The notes beneath the pieces were generated by a model. It made no database searches. It was not told the origin of the DNA and saw only the letters and a list, made by a program, of their open reading frames with translations. DNA of 64,000 nucleotides from Polaribacter sp. IC066 (GTDB lineage Bacteria > Bacteroidota > Bacteroidia > Flavobacteriales > Flavobacteriaceae), in the NCBI RefSeq assembly GCF_007997085.1, contig NZ_VORR01000015.1:1-64000 (forward strand). Direction: 5' to 3'. A program made the translations under genes and the position numbers. Each line of letters begins with the position of its first letter. The first letter of the stretch is position 1. Shown one piece after another: positions 8,799 through 17,296 of this stretch.

Positions 8799-9938
8799 TT
8801 ATTGCTGTTCTAGTTTTAATTCTGAAAGTACTTCTATCGCGTTCTGATTGTCTGTATTTAATTCTAATGATTTTTTATAAGCTTTAATGGCATTTTCTTT
8901 ATCACCCATGCGTAATAAACATTCTCCATAACTGTCATGAGTGTTAAAGGCATCAGGATAAAATTCTGTATTAAATCTAAAAACTTTGAGGGCTTCTTTA
9001 GGCTGTTTGATGCTATTCATAATATGGTAACCCAAAAGATTTATTTCATTTTCAGAAATGTTATAGACTGTACTTTCTCTGTCTTGCTGTTTTATGAAGG
9101 CAATAATTTTATCAACGCTTTTACCCTCTGTATATAAAAACATTAAACTATTGTTGTCATAAGTTATACTTTCAATACTTTTATACAGGCCATCTAGTTC
9201 TTTATTAATGATATTGTATAAATTATGTATATACGCTTTTCCACCTTTTAGGGTGTTTAATTGCACTACCTCATTCACGTTTTTAAATTTAAAAGCTGCT
9301 TTTACAATTAATGCAATTTCCCTATAATTATCTTCTATTTTTAAAGCATTGAGAAGTGGATATGAATCATCGAAATTTTCTTTCTCTATAAAACGATTTG
9401 TTTGATTGTATCCTAATCTAGATGCATTCATCATTTCTTTCAAAAACATTTCATTGTTTATTTGCGCCGTATTACTAACATTATCTTGAATATAGATTAA
9501 CGTAATAAGTTTATTTCTGATGTATTCGGGTATACGTTTAATATCTCCGGTGGTACTTAAAGTTTTAATAGTATTTGAGTTAAATTCTAAATACCCAAAT
9601 GGTGCGTCAAGTTTAGTAGTTCTAATGACCGCTGCTTTTAAACTTGTTTGATTTTGAAAATCTTCTTTAAAATCCTCATAAATTTTAATATTTGTTTCTA
9701 GAGAAGAAATTCTTGAATTGATGAGGTTATAGTCTTGTTTTAAATCTTCTACTATTTGTGAATAATAATTCTTTAAGATTGCATTACTTTTTCGGTTCTC
9801 ATTCCAGTTATTAATCTGAAGTGCAATTAAAATACCGATAACCACAAGAATAATTTCTCCTACGGCGTATTTAAAATACTTTTTAGTTTTATTCTCTTTA
9901 AGTAAATCTTGTCTAATTTTTCTAAAGAACTTTATCAT
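8799..9938 (-). CDS. DUF6090 protein with C-terminal TPR repeats
   Basis: I choose the ATG at 9938 because it aligns the family start MIKFFRKIRQDLLKENKTKK with the other DUF6090 protein here; an upstream ATG adds ten unconserved residues. The protein is 379 residues with one membrane helix at about 24-45 ending ALQINNWNENR. The last ~75 residues are a TPR-like segment (ALKVFRFNTEFYPDAFNTH, then AIKAYKKSLELNTDNQNAI), a tail I associate with flavobacterial serine hydrolases. That shared tail and the alternation with hydrolase genes hint at a functional link. Function unknown. Confidence 0.82.
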   Translation of the reverse strand: MIKFFRKIRQDLLKENKTKKYFKYAVGEIILVVIGILIALQINNWNENRKSNAILKNYYSQIVEDLKQDYNLINSRISSLETNIKIYEDFKEDFQNQTSLKAAVIRTTKLDAPFGYLEFNSNTIKTLSTTGDIKRIPEYIRNKLITLIYIQDNVSNTAQINNEMFLKEMMNASRLGYNQTNRFIEKENFDDSYPLLNALKIEDNYREIALIVKAAFKFKNVNEVVQLNTLKGGKAYIHNLYNIINKELDGLYKSIESITYDNNSLMFLYTEGKSVDKIIAFIKQQDRESTVYNISENEINLLGYHIMNSIKQPKEALKVFRFNTEFYPDAFNTHDSYGECLLRMGDKENAIKAYKKSLELNTDNQNAIEVLSELKLEQQ

Positions 9939-10385
9939 TGGTTGTCGGTTCGTGTTAATGAAGTACAATTGCAGTGCGCTACACCAGTTTAATATGTTAC
10001 AGTAGAGATTAAACGAAGTTAGCCTATTTTTGAGAAAGTAAGGGTACTAAAAACAAAAAACGATTACTTTTAAATTGGTTTTTAGGTATTTATAAGCTCA
10101 TGAAAATCATCACAGCCAGTGCAGAGACTCTAAATCTAGGTGAAATAATAATTTTAGTGTTTTTATTTTTATTTAGAAGTATAGGAGTCTTTAACACTAA
10201 AAATTTTTGAGGTATATTTTTTTAAAAACCAACTTTATGATGTATTTTAGGTTTATTTTTCTGAAATATGTCGATAAAAATTAGCCAACATTCGACATTG
10301 TTGATTGTGTTTTTTTTGTAACAATATTTAAATAGTTATTAAAAAAATAAGTTGTGAACATAAATTAAAGTTCACAGCACAACTA
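9939..10385. repeat. Non-coding leader, paralogous to the region at 5.57-5.81 kb
   Basis: No gene is seen. Blocks at 10013-10030 and 10074-10096, plus AATAATAATTTTAGT shortly after, match the leader upstream of the first serine hydrolase in the same order. The copy lies upstream of the TPR-type DUF6090 gene on the minus strand. The remainder is plain AT-rich spacer. Confidence 0.45.
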
Positions 10386-10931
10386 CTATTTCTTAAAATT
10401 ATTTAACTGTTCTTTTAAATCATCAACCGATAAAATATCATTTAATTGATGGTTCTCAATTTCATACAAATCAGCAAAAGTTTTAAAGGTCGTTTGATTA
10501 AATCTTTTTCTGATGCTACCTTTTGGGTACAATTTTCTTTTACGGATAAATTCCTCTTTATCTATCCAGCCACAAATGGTGATTTCTTGTTTGTTTTTAT
10601 GGTGGCTGCAAAAAATATAGATTTCCGTTTCAAAATAATCTTGAAGTTTTAAAAAGTTGTTGGTGTAATTGGCACGAACATCGGTAGTTCTTCCCATCGT
10701 TTTTATATCAATTTTTAAGTTGTTGTAAAGCATATCGATACCATTATCAAACCCCTCACTTCCGTTTATGAAGCTCTGGTTAAAGATTTGCATTACAGTA
10801 CTTTGCCCTATAATACCCGTTAACTGTTGCTGTTTTGTACCGTTAGCAGTAAATCTTTGTCCAAAATTATAATTCTCTACTTGTTTTTTGCAGTGTTGCA
10901 AAATATCGTCGTGTATTTTTATTGTAACCAT
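10386..10931 (-). CDS. Orphan protein with a possible PD-(D/E)XK nuclease core
   Basis: A 181-residue protein I cannot name. GFDNGIDMLYNNLKIDIKTM (61-80) has the spacing of a nuclease core: Asp66 in a turn, a short strand, then Asp75-Ile-Lys77 (D-x-K). It is preceded by LTGIIGQSTVMQIFN, resembling the helix before such cores. The C-terminal half has an FRKR-like basic stretch. No restriction or phage partner is adjacent. The fold assignment rests on one motif and needs a profile search; a DNA-binding or virus-derived protein is an alternative. Confidence 0.45.
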   Translation of the reverse strand: MVTIKIHDDILQHCKKQVENYNFGQRFTANGTKQQQLTGIIGQSTVMQIFNQSFINGSEGFDNGIDMLYNNLKIDIKTMGRTTDVRANYTNNFLKLQDYFETEIYIFCSHHKNKQEITICGWIDKEEFIRKRKLYPKGSIRKRFNQTTFKTFADLYEIENHQLNDILSVDDLKEQLNNFKK

Positions 10932-11282
10932 ACCAGCGCATTTTTTTTACACTAAAGATATACAAATAAAATAGTGTATTCAAAAAGACTTTTTAACGGC
11001 AAATATTTCTAGTTGCTTGGGTGGTAGTTTTTTTTATTTTTCTAATTGTAAGATGTAATCTACGCACCTATAAAAATACATCGTCATATTTAAAGGAATT
11101 AAATAGCTGCAAATTAATTTTTTAATTTGTGAGGATGGCTAATTAAGAAAATCATCTATTGATTGCCTCTATATTATTAAATACATTTGTTATGTGGTAT
11201 TTACTAGGTATTTTAAATAAGATAGTTTATGATTGATCTAAAATAAAACGAATACTACTATTAATTTATAATTCCCCTAATT
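10932..11282. other. Gap of about 350 bases without a recognised feature
   Basis: AT-rich spacer. The only candidate signal is CTAAAGATA at about 10952-10960 (TATCTTTA on the minus strand), close to the -7 consensus and suitably placed for the gene starting at 10931. Nothing else stands out. Confidence 0.3.
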
Positions 11283-11501
11283 ATGATAAATACAACATTA
11301 AAACAATTAGCAGTTCTTGCCATTTCTATAATCGGTTTATACTTTTCAGGTTTGAATTTAGTAACAATAACGAGTGTAGAATCTTTATTAGATGCTCTAA
11401 ATGTGATGATTTTTTTTACTTGTTTTTTCCCTTTTTTAATTCTGACAATAAATTTAGCAATCAAATTTTTTAAATCTTTTACCAAGTTAATTGTTCACTG
11501 A
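11283..11501 (+). CDS. Small hypothetical membrane protein
   Basis: A 72-residue frame with two hydrophobic segments, about 8-32 and 40-62, ending in the basic tail KFFKSFTKLIVH. It looks like a two-pass membrane protein of unknown role. An opposite-strand frame over the same bases is less protein-like. There is no clear Bacteroidota promoter directly upstream. Confidence 0.4.
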   Translation: MINTTLKQLAVLAISIIGLYFSGLNLVTITSVESLLDALNVMIFFTCFFPFLILTINLAIKFFKSFTKLIVH

Positions 11502-11660
11502 ATTAAAAATATTTTAACGATAACAGTATAAATAACTGTTTGGGTTAGCAGTAAATAAGGTCTCTAAAAACAGTTGAAGTTGTATTCTTTTGCTCTGATA
11601 CAAAACTAGCTGATTTTTGTTTTATACTTCTCTTTTTAAGGTGAGTTTAATTGAATCGTA

Positions 11661-11860
11661 TAAATTAAGCAAACTACCTATTGAGTAGCTTGGCATTATA
11701 CTACAAATTTACATTTAGATAATTAGCAAGTAATTGTGCAAATAAAAGTACATAAACTAGTTAACAAAGAAATTATAGTACGGTCAATCGTATATAAAGA
11801 TATTCCTCCGAATATATTCCCCACAGAAATTAAACTATCCCCCATAGTTTAGCTTTTTTA
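11661..11860 (+). ncRNA. Candidate structured RNA, copy 1 of a tandem unit
   Basis: The unit begins with TAAATTAAGCAAACTACCTA and ends 170 bases later at the hairpin TAAACTAT-CCCCC-ATAGTTTA (11831-11851), followed by GCTTTTTTA, which looks like an intrinsic terminator on the plus strand. A second unit at 11890 has a near-identical opening and the same hairpin stem 165 bases later. CTATTGAG near the 5' end can partly pair with CTCCGAATA near the 3' end. Presence of a transcript is inferred. Confidence 0.35.
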
Positions 11861-11889
11861 TAGAAAGCTAGTTGAAATAATTTTTATAA

Positions 11890-12080
11890 TAAATTAAGAA
11901 AATTACCTATTGGGAGGTGCTTAAGTAATAAAGACACTTACTTTAGTATTTATTAAACATTTAAAAAGGGTTTAATTAATTATCGAAAACCAAGCAGATA
12001 CTACTTATACTAGTATAAATCGTAATTGTCTCCCAACATATCAATCAGAAAAACTAAACTATTTATAGTTTAGTTTTTTG
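11890..12080 (+). ncRNA. Candidate structured RNA, copy 2 of a tandem unit
   Basis: Opens with TAAATTAAGAAAATTACCTA, matching copy 1 at all but a few positions. TTGGGAG near 11910 can pair with CTCCCAA near 12031, enclosing about 110 bases. It ends in a perfect 14-bp hairpin with TT loop (12049-12062 and 12065-12078) and a T-run. The 3' parts of both copies (CTCC-AA-ATAT followed by ACAGAAA or TCAGAAA before the hairpin) align. No protein frame is conserved, so an RNA or regulatory role is more likely than a gene. Confidence 0.38.
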
Positions 12081-12181
12081 CTTTTATAAAACTTTTAAAA
12101 GATTAAAAAGGGTTGCTAGAATTGTGTTTACATAAAAATATTTTAAATGATGTGTTTTGAGCAACAACAAGCTAACAATAA

Positions 12182-12836
12182 TTACATATCCAAAGAAGTT
12201 ATTCCCTTTTGAATAGCGTATTTTGTTAATTCAGGAATGCTGTATAAATCTATTTTTTTCATAATATTATTTCTATGAACATCTACAGTCTTTGAACTTA
12301 CAAATAAGATTTCTCCTATTTTTTTAGAAGTTTTACCTTCTGCAATTAACTGTAAAACTTCTTTTTCTCTAGAACTTAATGGTGTTTTTTCTAAAGACTC
12401 ACCTTTCTTTAGTAAAATAAGATATTCTTGATTGATGTCTTTTGATAGATATTTTCTGTTTTCAATTACGGTAATAATTGCCGTAATCAATTCATCGGCA
12501 TCTCCATCTTTTAACAAGTAACCAAAAGCACCTGCTTTAAACATGCCTTGAATAAACTGTTTGCCAGAATGCATAGAAAGACCTATTATTCTTATTTCTG
12601 GATTATTTTTATGAATTTGTTTGGCAGATTCTATACCGTTTAAACCCGGCATGGCAACATCCATAACAACAACATTAGGTAGTAATTTTGCACACATTTT
12701 TATAGCCTCTCTACCGTCTGAAGCTTCACCAACGATGCGCATATTAGACTTTTGTTCTATAATGTTTCTTAAACCCATCTCGAAGCAGTTTGTGATCGTC
12801 TACCAATACTATTTTAATTTCTTTTAGAGAGATCAT
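12182..12836 (-). pseudogene. NarL/LuxR-type response regulator with a frameshift in the receiver domain
   Basis: The natural start is the ATG at 12836, which overlaps the kinase stop as ATGA. It reads MISLKEIKIVLVDDHKLLRDG with the acidic pair of a receiver. At the GGG near 12775 the frame must shift by one base to continue as LRNIIEQKSNMRIVGEASDG, the phospho-acceptor region VVMDVAMPG, LSMHS, the Lys in LLKDGD and a LuxR-type helix-turn-helix (LSSREKEVLQLIAEGKTSKKI). The total of 655 bases is one more than a multiple of three, so one extra base, probably G or T, breaks a 217-residue protein. An internal ATG at 12778 gives 198 residues lacking the acidic pocket. Confidence 0.8.
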
Positions 12837-14671
12837 TTCTTTAAAGGAATAAAAAATTTAACAATTGTTCCTTTGTTTGTCTTTGATATAATGGTACATT
12901 TTCCTTGTATATTTTTAAGGCGCTCTTGAACTGTGAAAAGTCCAAAACCAGTTCCTGAATGGTTGTGGTTCTGTAAGACAGAAGTATCAAATCCGTCGCC
13001 ATTATCGCTAATTAAAATATCAACCCCAAGGTCTGTTTTATCTAAATCGAGAGTTATTAAAGATGCATTGGCATATTTTACAGCATTATTTATGATTTCT
13101 TGTATACTTCTATATAACAAAATCGATTTTACATTATCAAGTTTTAATGTGGTTATGCTGCTATTTAATCTGCAGGCAATCTTATGATTCTCTTCTATTT
13201 CTTCTAGTAGCCAACTTAATGCATCAATAATACCCAATTGATGTAATACTGGTGGTGAAAGGTCATAGGTAATCTTTCTACTATTTTTTAAGGCTGTAGA
13301 AATATGCTTTTCAATAAATTCTAAATCTTTAGCAATGATTTTTAACTGCGGATTTTTTTTCAATTCATTAATCCTCATTTTTGAAATAATTAAAGATTGG
13401 CTTAAATGATCGTGAATATTTATAGCAATTTCTTTTTTTTGTTTTTCTTCTATTAAGGTGATCTCTGTGGTTAATTCTTGGAGTGATGTTTGATATTTTT
13501 GTATTTCTTGTTTTGCCACTACCCATTGTGTTACATCTCTAGCGGATGTTACAAAATAGCTAATTTTTTTGTTTCGATAAACAGGAGACGATAAAAACTC
13601 TAACCAGATAAAATGACCTTTTTTATGACGAACTCTAAAAGTAAAAGCTTCGCTAGCTGTACCACTAAATAATTTTTGCTCTAGGGCATTTTTAAAAGAT
13701 TGTAGGTCTTCTTTATGAACGATGCTAAAAACCAGTTTTCCTAAAAACTCTGATTGTTCATAACCCAACAGGTTTTTTATAGAAGGACTAATGTATTTAA
13801 AAGTGCCTTCTGGCTCATTTAAACAGATTAAATCATTAGAATGATCGGTTAATAATCGGCACATCTCTTCGGCTTCTTCAATTTTCTTTCGCGCTAGTTT
13901 TTGCTCGGTAATATCTTGCGAAACACCTCTTCTGCCAATAACTTCATTTTGATCATTGTACAAAGGCTCTCCGATATTACGCACCCAAATTTTTTCGTTT
14001 TTTGTATTGATCAGTTGTAAATCGGTATCATAAGAAGTACTATGAAGAACAAGGTTTAATGTAGCTTTGATGAGCTTTTGTTTTGATTCTTCTGTAAAAA
14101 AATTAAGAATTTCATCAATTTCTGGCACTCCCTTTTTAGGGTCAGTACCATAAATTTGATGTAAAGATTTAGACCAAATAATGGTGTCTGTTTGGTTATT
14201 GTACCTCCAATACCCTATTTTTGCCATTCTGCTAGCTTCTTTTAAGGAGTACTCGTTTTGTTCTACTAGTGCATCTAACTTATCGAAACTTTCTTTACTT
14301 AATTGCTGTTTTTTTAACTTACTCCTTACAACATTTAACAATTCATCAACGTTAAAAGGTTTTACCAAATAATCATCTGCGCCTATATTCATGCCTTTCC
14401 TTAAATCTGGTAACTTTTTTTTACCGGTAAGAAAAATAAAAGGAATTAATGCTGTAGTCGCTGATTTTTTAAGTTCAGATAATAGCTCATATCCATTTAA
14501 TTTAGGCATGGAAATATCTGAAATAATTAAATTAGGGAGTTCTTTTGTTGCTAGCTTTAGTCCTTTTGCACCATTTTCAGCCCAAATTACGTCAAAACTT
14601 TCTGATTGTAGTATTTTGCAAATTTTTTCTAAAAGACTTTTTGAATCTTCAACCACTAAAATTTTAGGCAT
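12833..14671 (-). CDS. Receiver-PAS-PAS histidine kinase (HisKA_3/HWE-like output)
   Basis: I choose the ATG at 14671 (MPKILVVEDSKSLLEKI), which begins exactly at the receiver; the 36 residues upstream are basic and unconserved. The 612-residue protein has an N-terminal receiver (phospho-acceptor Asp52 in ISDISMPKLNG, Lys104), PAS domains at about 145-260 and 270-385 with the PAC-like endings GRRGVSQDITEQK and YFVTSARDVTQW, then a coiled linker. The phosphorylated His is in AINIHDHLSQSL (His420), and the ATPase domain has N-box NNAVKYA and GDGFD and GTGFGL. No membrane segments, so it is a cytoplasmic sensor. Its partner regulator follows with an ATGA overlap but is frameshifted. Confidence 0.9.
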   Translation of the reverse strand: MPKILVVEDSKSLLEKICKILQSESFDVIWAENGAKGLKLATKELPNLIISDISMPKLNGYELLSELKKSATTALIPFIFLTGKKKLPDLRKGMNIGADDYLVKPFNVDELLNVVRSKLKKQQLSKESFDKLDALVEQNEYSLKEASRMAKIGYWRYNNQTDTIIWSKSLHQIYGTDPKKGVPEIDEILNFFTEESKQKLIKATLNLVLHSTSYDTDLQLINTKNEKIWVRNIGEPLYNDQNEVIGRRGVSQDITEQKLARKKIEEAEEMCRLLTDHSNDLICLNEPEGTFKYISPSIKNLLGYEQSEFLGKLVFSIVHKEDLQSFKNALEQKLFSGTASEAFTFRVRHKKGHFIWLEFLSSPVYRNKKISYFVTSARDVTQWVVAKQEIQKYQTSLQELTTEITLIEEKQKKEIAINIHDHLSQSLIISKMRINELKKNPQLKIIAKDLEFIEKHISTALKNSRKITYDLSPPVLHQLGIIDALSWLLEEIEENHKIACRLNSSITTLKLDNVKSILLYRSIQEIINNAVKYANASLITLDLDKTDLGVDILISDNGDGFDTSVLQNHNHSGTGFGLFTVQERLKNIQGKCTIISKTNKGTIVKFFIPLKK

Positions 14672-14798
14672 TGTGCGTTGTTTTAGGAAAGTTAAAATAA
14701 AATATTGTTTCTTTTTACGAGGACTTTTTCTTTTTGGTAACGCATTATTTTTAATAGTATTTAATCTTATTGGATACAATTTGTTAATTTATTTGACG

Positions 14799-14929
14799 CT
14801 ATTTTTCTGCTACGATACGCTCCTCCTTTTTTTCTACTAATTGTTCTTTTTTAAGATACGCTATTGCTAATATGGCCTTAATTGTATATTGGCTTTTTCC
14901 TCATCAATTTCTAGATTGTATTCATACAT
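14799..14929 (-). pseudogene. Possible broken small gene upstream of the kinase
   Basis: From an ATG at 14929 the minus strand reads MYEYNLEIDEEKANIQL and then stops. In the neighbouring frame it continues as ILAIAYLKKEQLVEKKEE to a stop at 14799. Joined, this would be a ~43-residue charged helical peptide. The composition looks coding, but there is no family match and chance cannot be excluded. Confidence 0.22.
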
Positions 14930-15258
14930 TATTATGTAGAATAAAACTCATTTTCGACTAACTCTAAAAATTTATAAAATACAATTCCTTTGGTAACTTT
15001 TAAATCAAAAGTTAATGATGAACAGCTAGATTATTGAGGAATTATAGATGGTCAATTTAAAATTTATTTGAAAATTAAATTGGTATGGGTTAGCAGTAAT
15101 ACCCTAAAATGTACACTATTTATCGGATTGGCAATACTTCTTGTCGTAATATGTAGTGAAGTTAAAGAACTATTTATTTATTGTAAAATTTAGCTTAAAT
15201 ACGACAATAATTTATCTTTTTTTAAGAAAAAAACAATAGGCAAGATACCTACTTAACG
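14930..15258. promoter_or_regulatory. Upstream region of the two-component operon with a repeated 14-mer
   Basis: Mostly AT-rich spacer. At about 15088 it contains TGGGTTAGCAGTAA, and the same 14 bases occur at about 11541, on the far side of the two-component genes. In both places the motif lies inside a short imperfect hairpin. This could be a binding site for the linked response regulator or a dispersed repeat; the sequence alone cannot tell. Confidence 0.35.
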
Positions 15259-15287
15259 AAAAAACCACTCAAAAAGAGTGGTTTTTT
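15259..15287 (-). terminator. Intrinsic terminator after the OmpA lipoprotein gene
   Basis: A 12-bp perfect stem (15259-15270 and 15276-15287, core ACCACTC/GAGTGGT) with an AAAAA loop and T-runs on both strands, about 23 bases past the stop codon of the OmpA-like gene. Likely works in both directions. Confidence 0.85.
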
Positions 15288-15309
15288 AATAGTTTGAAAA
15301 GGACTAAAA

Positions 15310-16158
15310 TTATTTAGAATCTTGCTCTAATAAGTCGAAAAACTCATTTAATTTAGGCATGATAATAATTTTTGTTCTTCTATTTTTAGATTTATTTTCT
15401 GCAGTGTCATTTGGTACTAATGGAATATATTGACTTCTTCCTGCTGCAATTAATCTTTCTGGTTTTACACCGTACTTGTATTGTAAAATTCTAGTAATTG
15501 AAGTAGCTCTTAAAGCAGATAAATCCCAGTTATCTTGAATTAAATCTCTCTTAATAGGAGTTGTATCTGTATGGCCTTCGATCATTACATCCATTTTAGG
15601 TTGGTCGTTAACAACTTTGGCAATTTTCTCTAAAACCGTGTACGCTTGGTCAGTTACATTATAACTACCGCTTTTAAATAATAACTTATCTGAAATAGAG
15701 ATAAAAACTACTGTTTTCTCAACATTAACTTCAATATCTTCATCTCTAATACCATCTGTTAAATTCTTTGTTAAGTGATATTTTAAAGCAAGATTAATAG
15801 AGTCTTTTTGAGTCATTGCTTTTCTAATACCATTAATGTATTTGTCTTTTTCACTCAATTGAGAAATTACAGTTTTAATGTTATCAGAAGAAGATTGTGT
15901 TAAAACAGTTAAGTTCTCCACTTGTTTTAGAGCTGTTTTTTTATCTTCTTTTAAATATTTAATTTGTTCATCAAGAGCAAATACTTTGGTATCTTGTTTC
16001 TCTTTTTCAATTAAACATTTTTGTAAAGTAGTTTCAACTTTTAATAACTCTTCTTTGGTTTCAGCGTTGGAAGCCTCTAAAGCAACGAATTGTTTTTTTG
16101 AAACACAAGAACTTATTAAAATTGTTACTAATAGAAATATGGTTGTTATTTTTTTCAT
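15310..16158 (-). CDS. OmpA-family lipoprotein with coiled coil (peptidoglycan-binding)
   Basis: A 282-residue protein with a lipoprotein signal (ISSC, Cys18), a long coiled coil at about 20-110 rich in Lys and Glu, and a C-terminal OmpA/MotB domain at about 150-270. The peptidoglycan-binding signature is visible in IEGHTDTTPI, NWDLSALRATSITRIL and NKSKNRRTKIIIMP. It probably tethers the outer membrane to peptidoglycan, as other coiled-coil OmpA lipoproteins do. It ends at a strong terminator and has its own promoter at 16182, so it is monocistronic. Confidence 0.9.
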   Translation of the reverse strand: MKKITTIFLLVTILISSCVSKKQFVALEASNAETKEELLKVETTLQKCLIEKEKQDTKVFALDEQIKYLKEDKKTALKQVENLTVLTQSSSDNIKTVISQLSEKDKYINGIRKAMTQKDSINLALKYHLTKNLTDGIRDEDIEVNVEKTVVFISISDKLLFKSGSYNVTDQAYTVLEKIAKVVNDQPKMDVMIEGHTDTTPIKRDLIQDNWDLSALRATSITRILQYKYGVKPERLIAAGRSQYIPLVPNDTAENKSKNRRTKIIIMPKLNEFFDLLEQDSK

Positions 16159-16181
16159 ATTTTAAAATTAAATTTGAGCAA

Positions 16182-16189
16182 CAAAGCTA
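16182..16189 (-). promoter_or_regulatory. -7 promoter element (TAgcTTTG) of the OmpA lipoprotein gene
   Basis: Minus-strand TAGCTTTG, 24 bases upstream of the start codon. Exact match to TAnnTTTG; the -33 part is not clear. Confidence 0.5.
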
Positions 16190-16245
16190 ACAAAATCGTT
16201 AGACATTAAGCGGTCTAAATCATAATTTGTGAAAAATTTAAACAC

Positions 16246-16253
16246 TATTTTTG
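16246..16253 (+). promoter_or_regulatory. Promoter (TAttTTTG) of the apbE gene
   Basis: TATTTTTG 19 bases before the start codon, with TTTG at 16226-16229 separated by 16 bases, close to the usual -33/-7 layout. Confidence 0.5.
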
Positions 16254-16271
16254 TAGGAAATTAAAAGATTT

Positions 16272-17264
16272 ATGAAAACAACTAAAATAGTACTGTTTTT
16301 GGCAGTTTTAACGATTTTTATAGGGTGTAATAAGGATACAAAACCGCAAAACTTTACTTTAGAGGGTGGTGTATTCGGTACAACTTATAAAATAACGTAT
16401 TTAAATGCTGAAAATAATTATCAAAAGTCGCTAGACAGCTTATTCTTACTCATCAATAATTCGGTGTCTACCTACCAATCAACGTCTGATATTTCTAAAA
16501 TAAACCGAGGAGAAACTTCGGTTATTATTGATCCTATTTTTACCGAAGTGTTTCAAAAATCAAAAAAAATTCATAAAGAAACAAACGGTTTTTTTGATCC
16601 TACGGTTGGTAATTTAGTAAATGCTTACGGGTTTGGTCCTGAAAATGAGAAAAGAGATCTTACGGATAATGAAATTGCAGCATACATGCAGTTTGTTGGT
16701 TTAGATAAAGTTAGTTTGATAGACGGTAAGATTGTAAAAGCAAATTCTAAAGTGTATTTAGATTTTAACTCGATTGCCAAAGGTTTTGCAATTGATATTG
16801 TTGCGCGTTTTTTTAACGATAAAAATATTGAAAATTATCTGATTGAAATTGGTGGGGAAATACGTGCAAAAGGAACTAAAGACAATAATAAACCATGGAT
16901 TATTAAATTGATCGATCCTATAAACGCTGGCGAAAATGAAGGTTTTAAAGTGATTAATCTTTCAGATAAATCGATGGCAACTTCTGGTAATTATAGGAAA
17001 TTTAGATTTCTTGAAGACGGAAAAAAGTACGTTCATACCATTAATCCGATAACGGGTTTCGCAACAGAAAGTAACTTATTAAGTGCGTCTGTAATTGCCA
17101 ATTTAGATTGTGCTAATGTAGATGCGTATGCAACCGCTTTTATGGCAATGGGTTTAGAGAAAACAAAAGCGTTTGTAGAACAGAATCCTGAACTAGAAGT
17201 AATTTTATTATTTTCAGATGCTGATGGTACTATGAATGAGTTTACGAATTACGTTTATAAATAG
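16272..17264 (+). CDS. apbE: FAD:protein FMN transferase (ApbE)
   Basis: A 330-residue lipoprotein (lipobox FIGC, Cys19) of the ApbE family, which transfers FMN from FAD to a Thr or Ser of flavoproteins such as NqrB/NqrC, outside the cytoplasmic membrane. Family motifs visible are FGTTYKITY near the N-terminus, DFNSIAKGFAID, the IGGEIRAKG loop, SMATSGNYRKF and HTINPITG with the metal-binding region, and a late DAYATAFMAMG. Full length for the family. Convergent with the methyltransferase gene. No Nqr or Rnf genes are in the window. Confidence 0.92.
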   Translation: MKTTKIVLFLAVLTIFIGCNKDTKPQNFTLEGGVFGTTYKITYLNAENNYQKSLDSLFLLINNSVSTYQSTSDISKINRGETSVIIDPIFTEVFQKSKKIHKETNGFFDPTVGNLVNAYGFGPENEKRDLTDNEIAAYMQFVGLDKVSLIDGKIVKANSKVYLDFNSIAKGFAIDIVARFFNDKNIENYLIEIGGEIRAKGTKDNNKPWIIKLIDPINAGENEGFKVINLSDKSMATSGNYRKFRFLEDGKKYVHTINPITGFATESNLLSASVIANLDCANVDAYATAFMAMGLEKTKAFVEQNPELEVILLFSDADGTMNEFTNYVYK

Positions 17265-17296
17265 ATATTTAAAGTAAGATCTCACTAAAGGCATTT

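Noticed and set aside
11261..11485. Minus-strand 74-residue frame opposite the small membrane protein
   Set aside because: Its composition is less protein-like than the plus-strand frame with two clear membrane segments; both are weak.
12770..12782. Programmed frameshifting at GGGTTTA in the response regulator
   Set aside because: This heptamer would serve a -1 shift, but the gene needs +1; response regulators are not known to use it.
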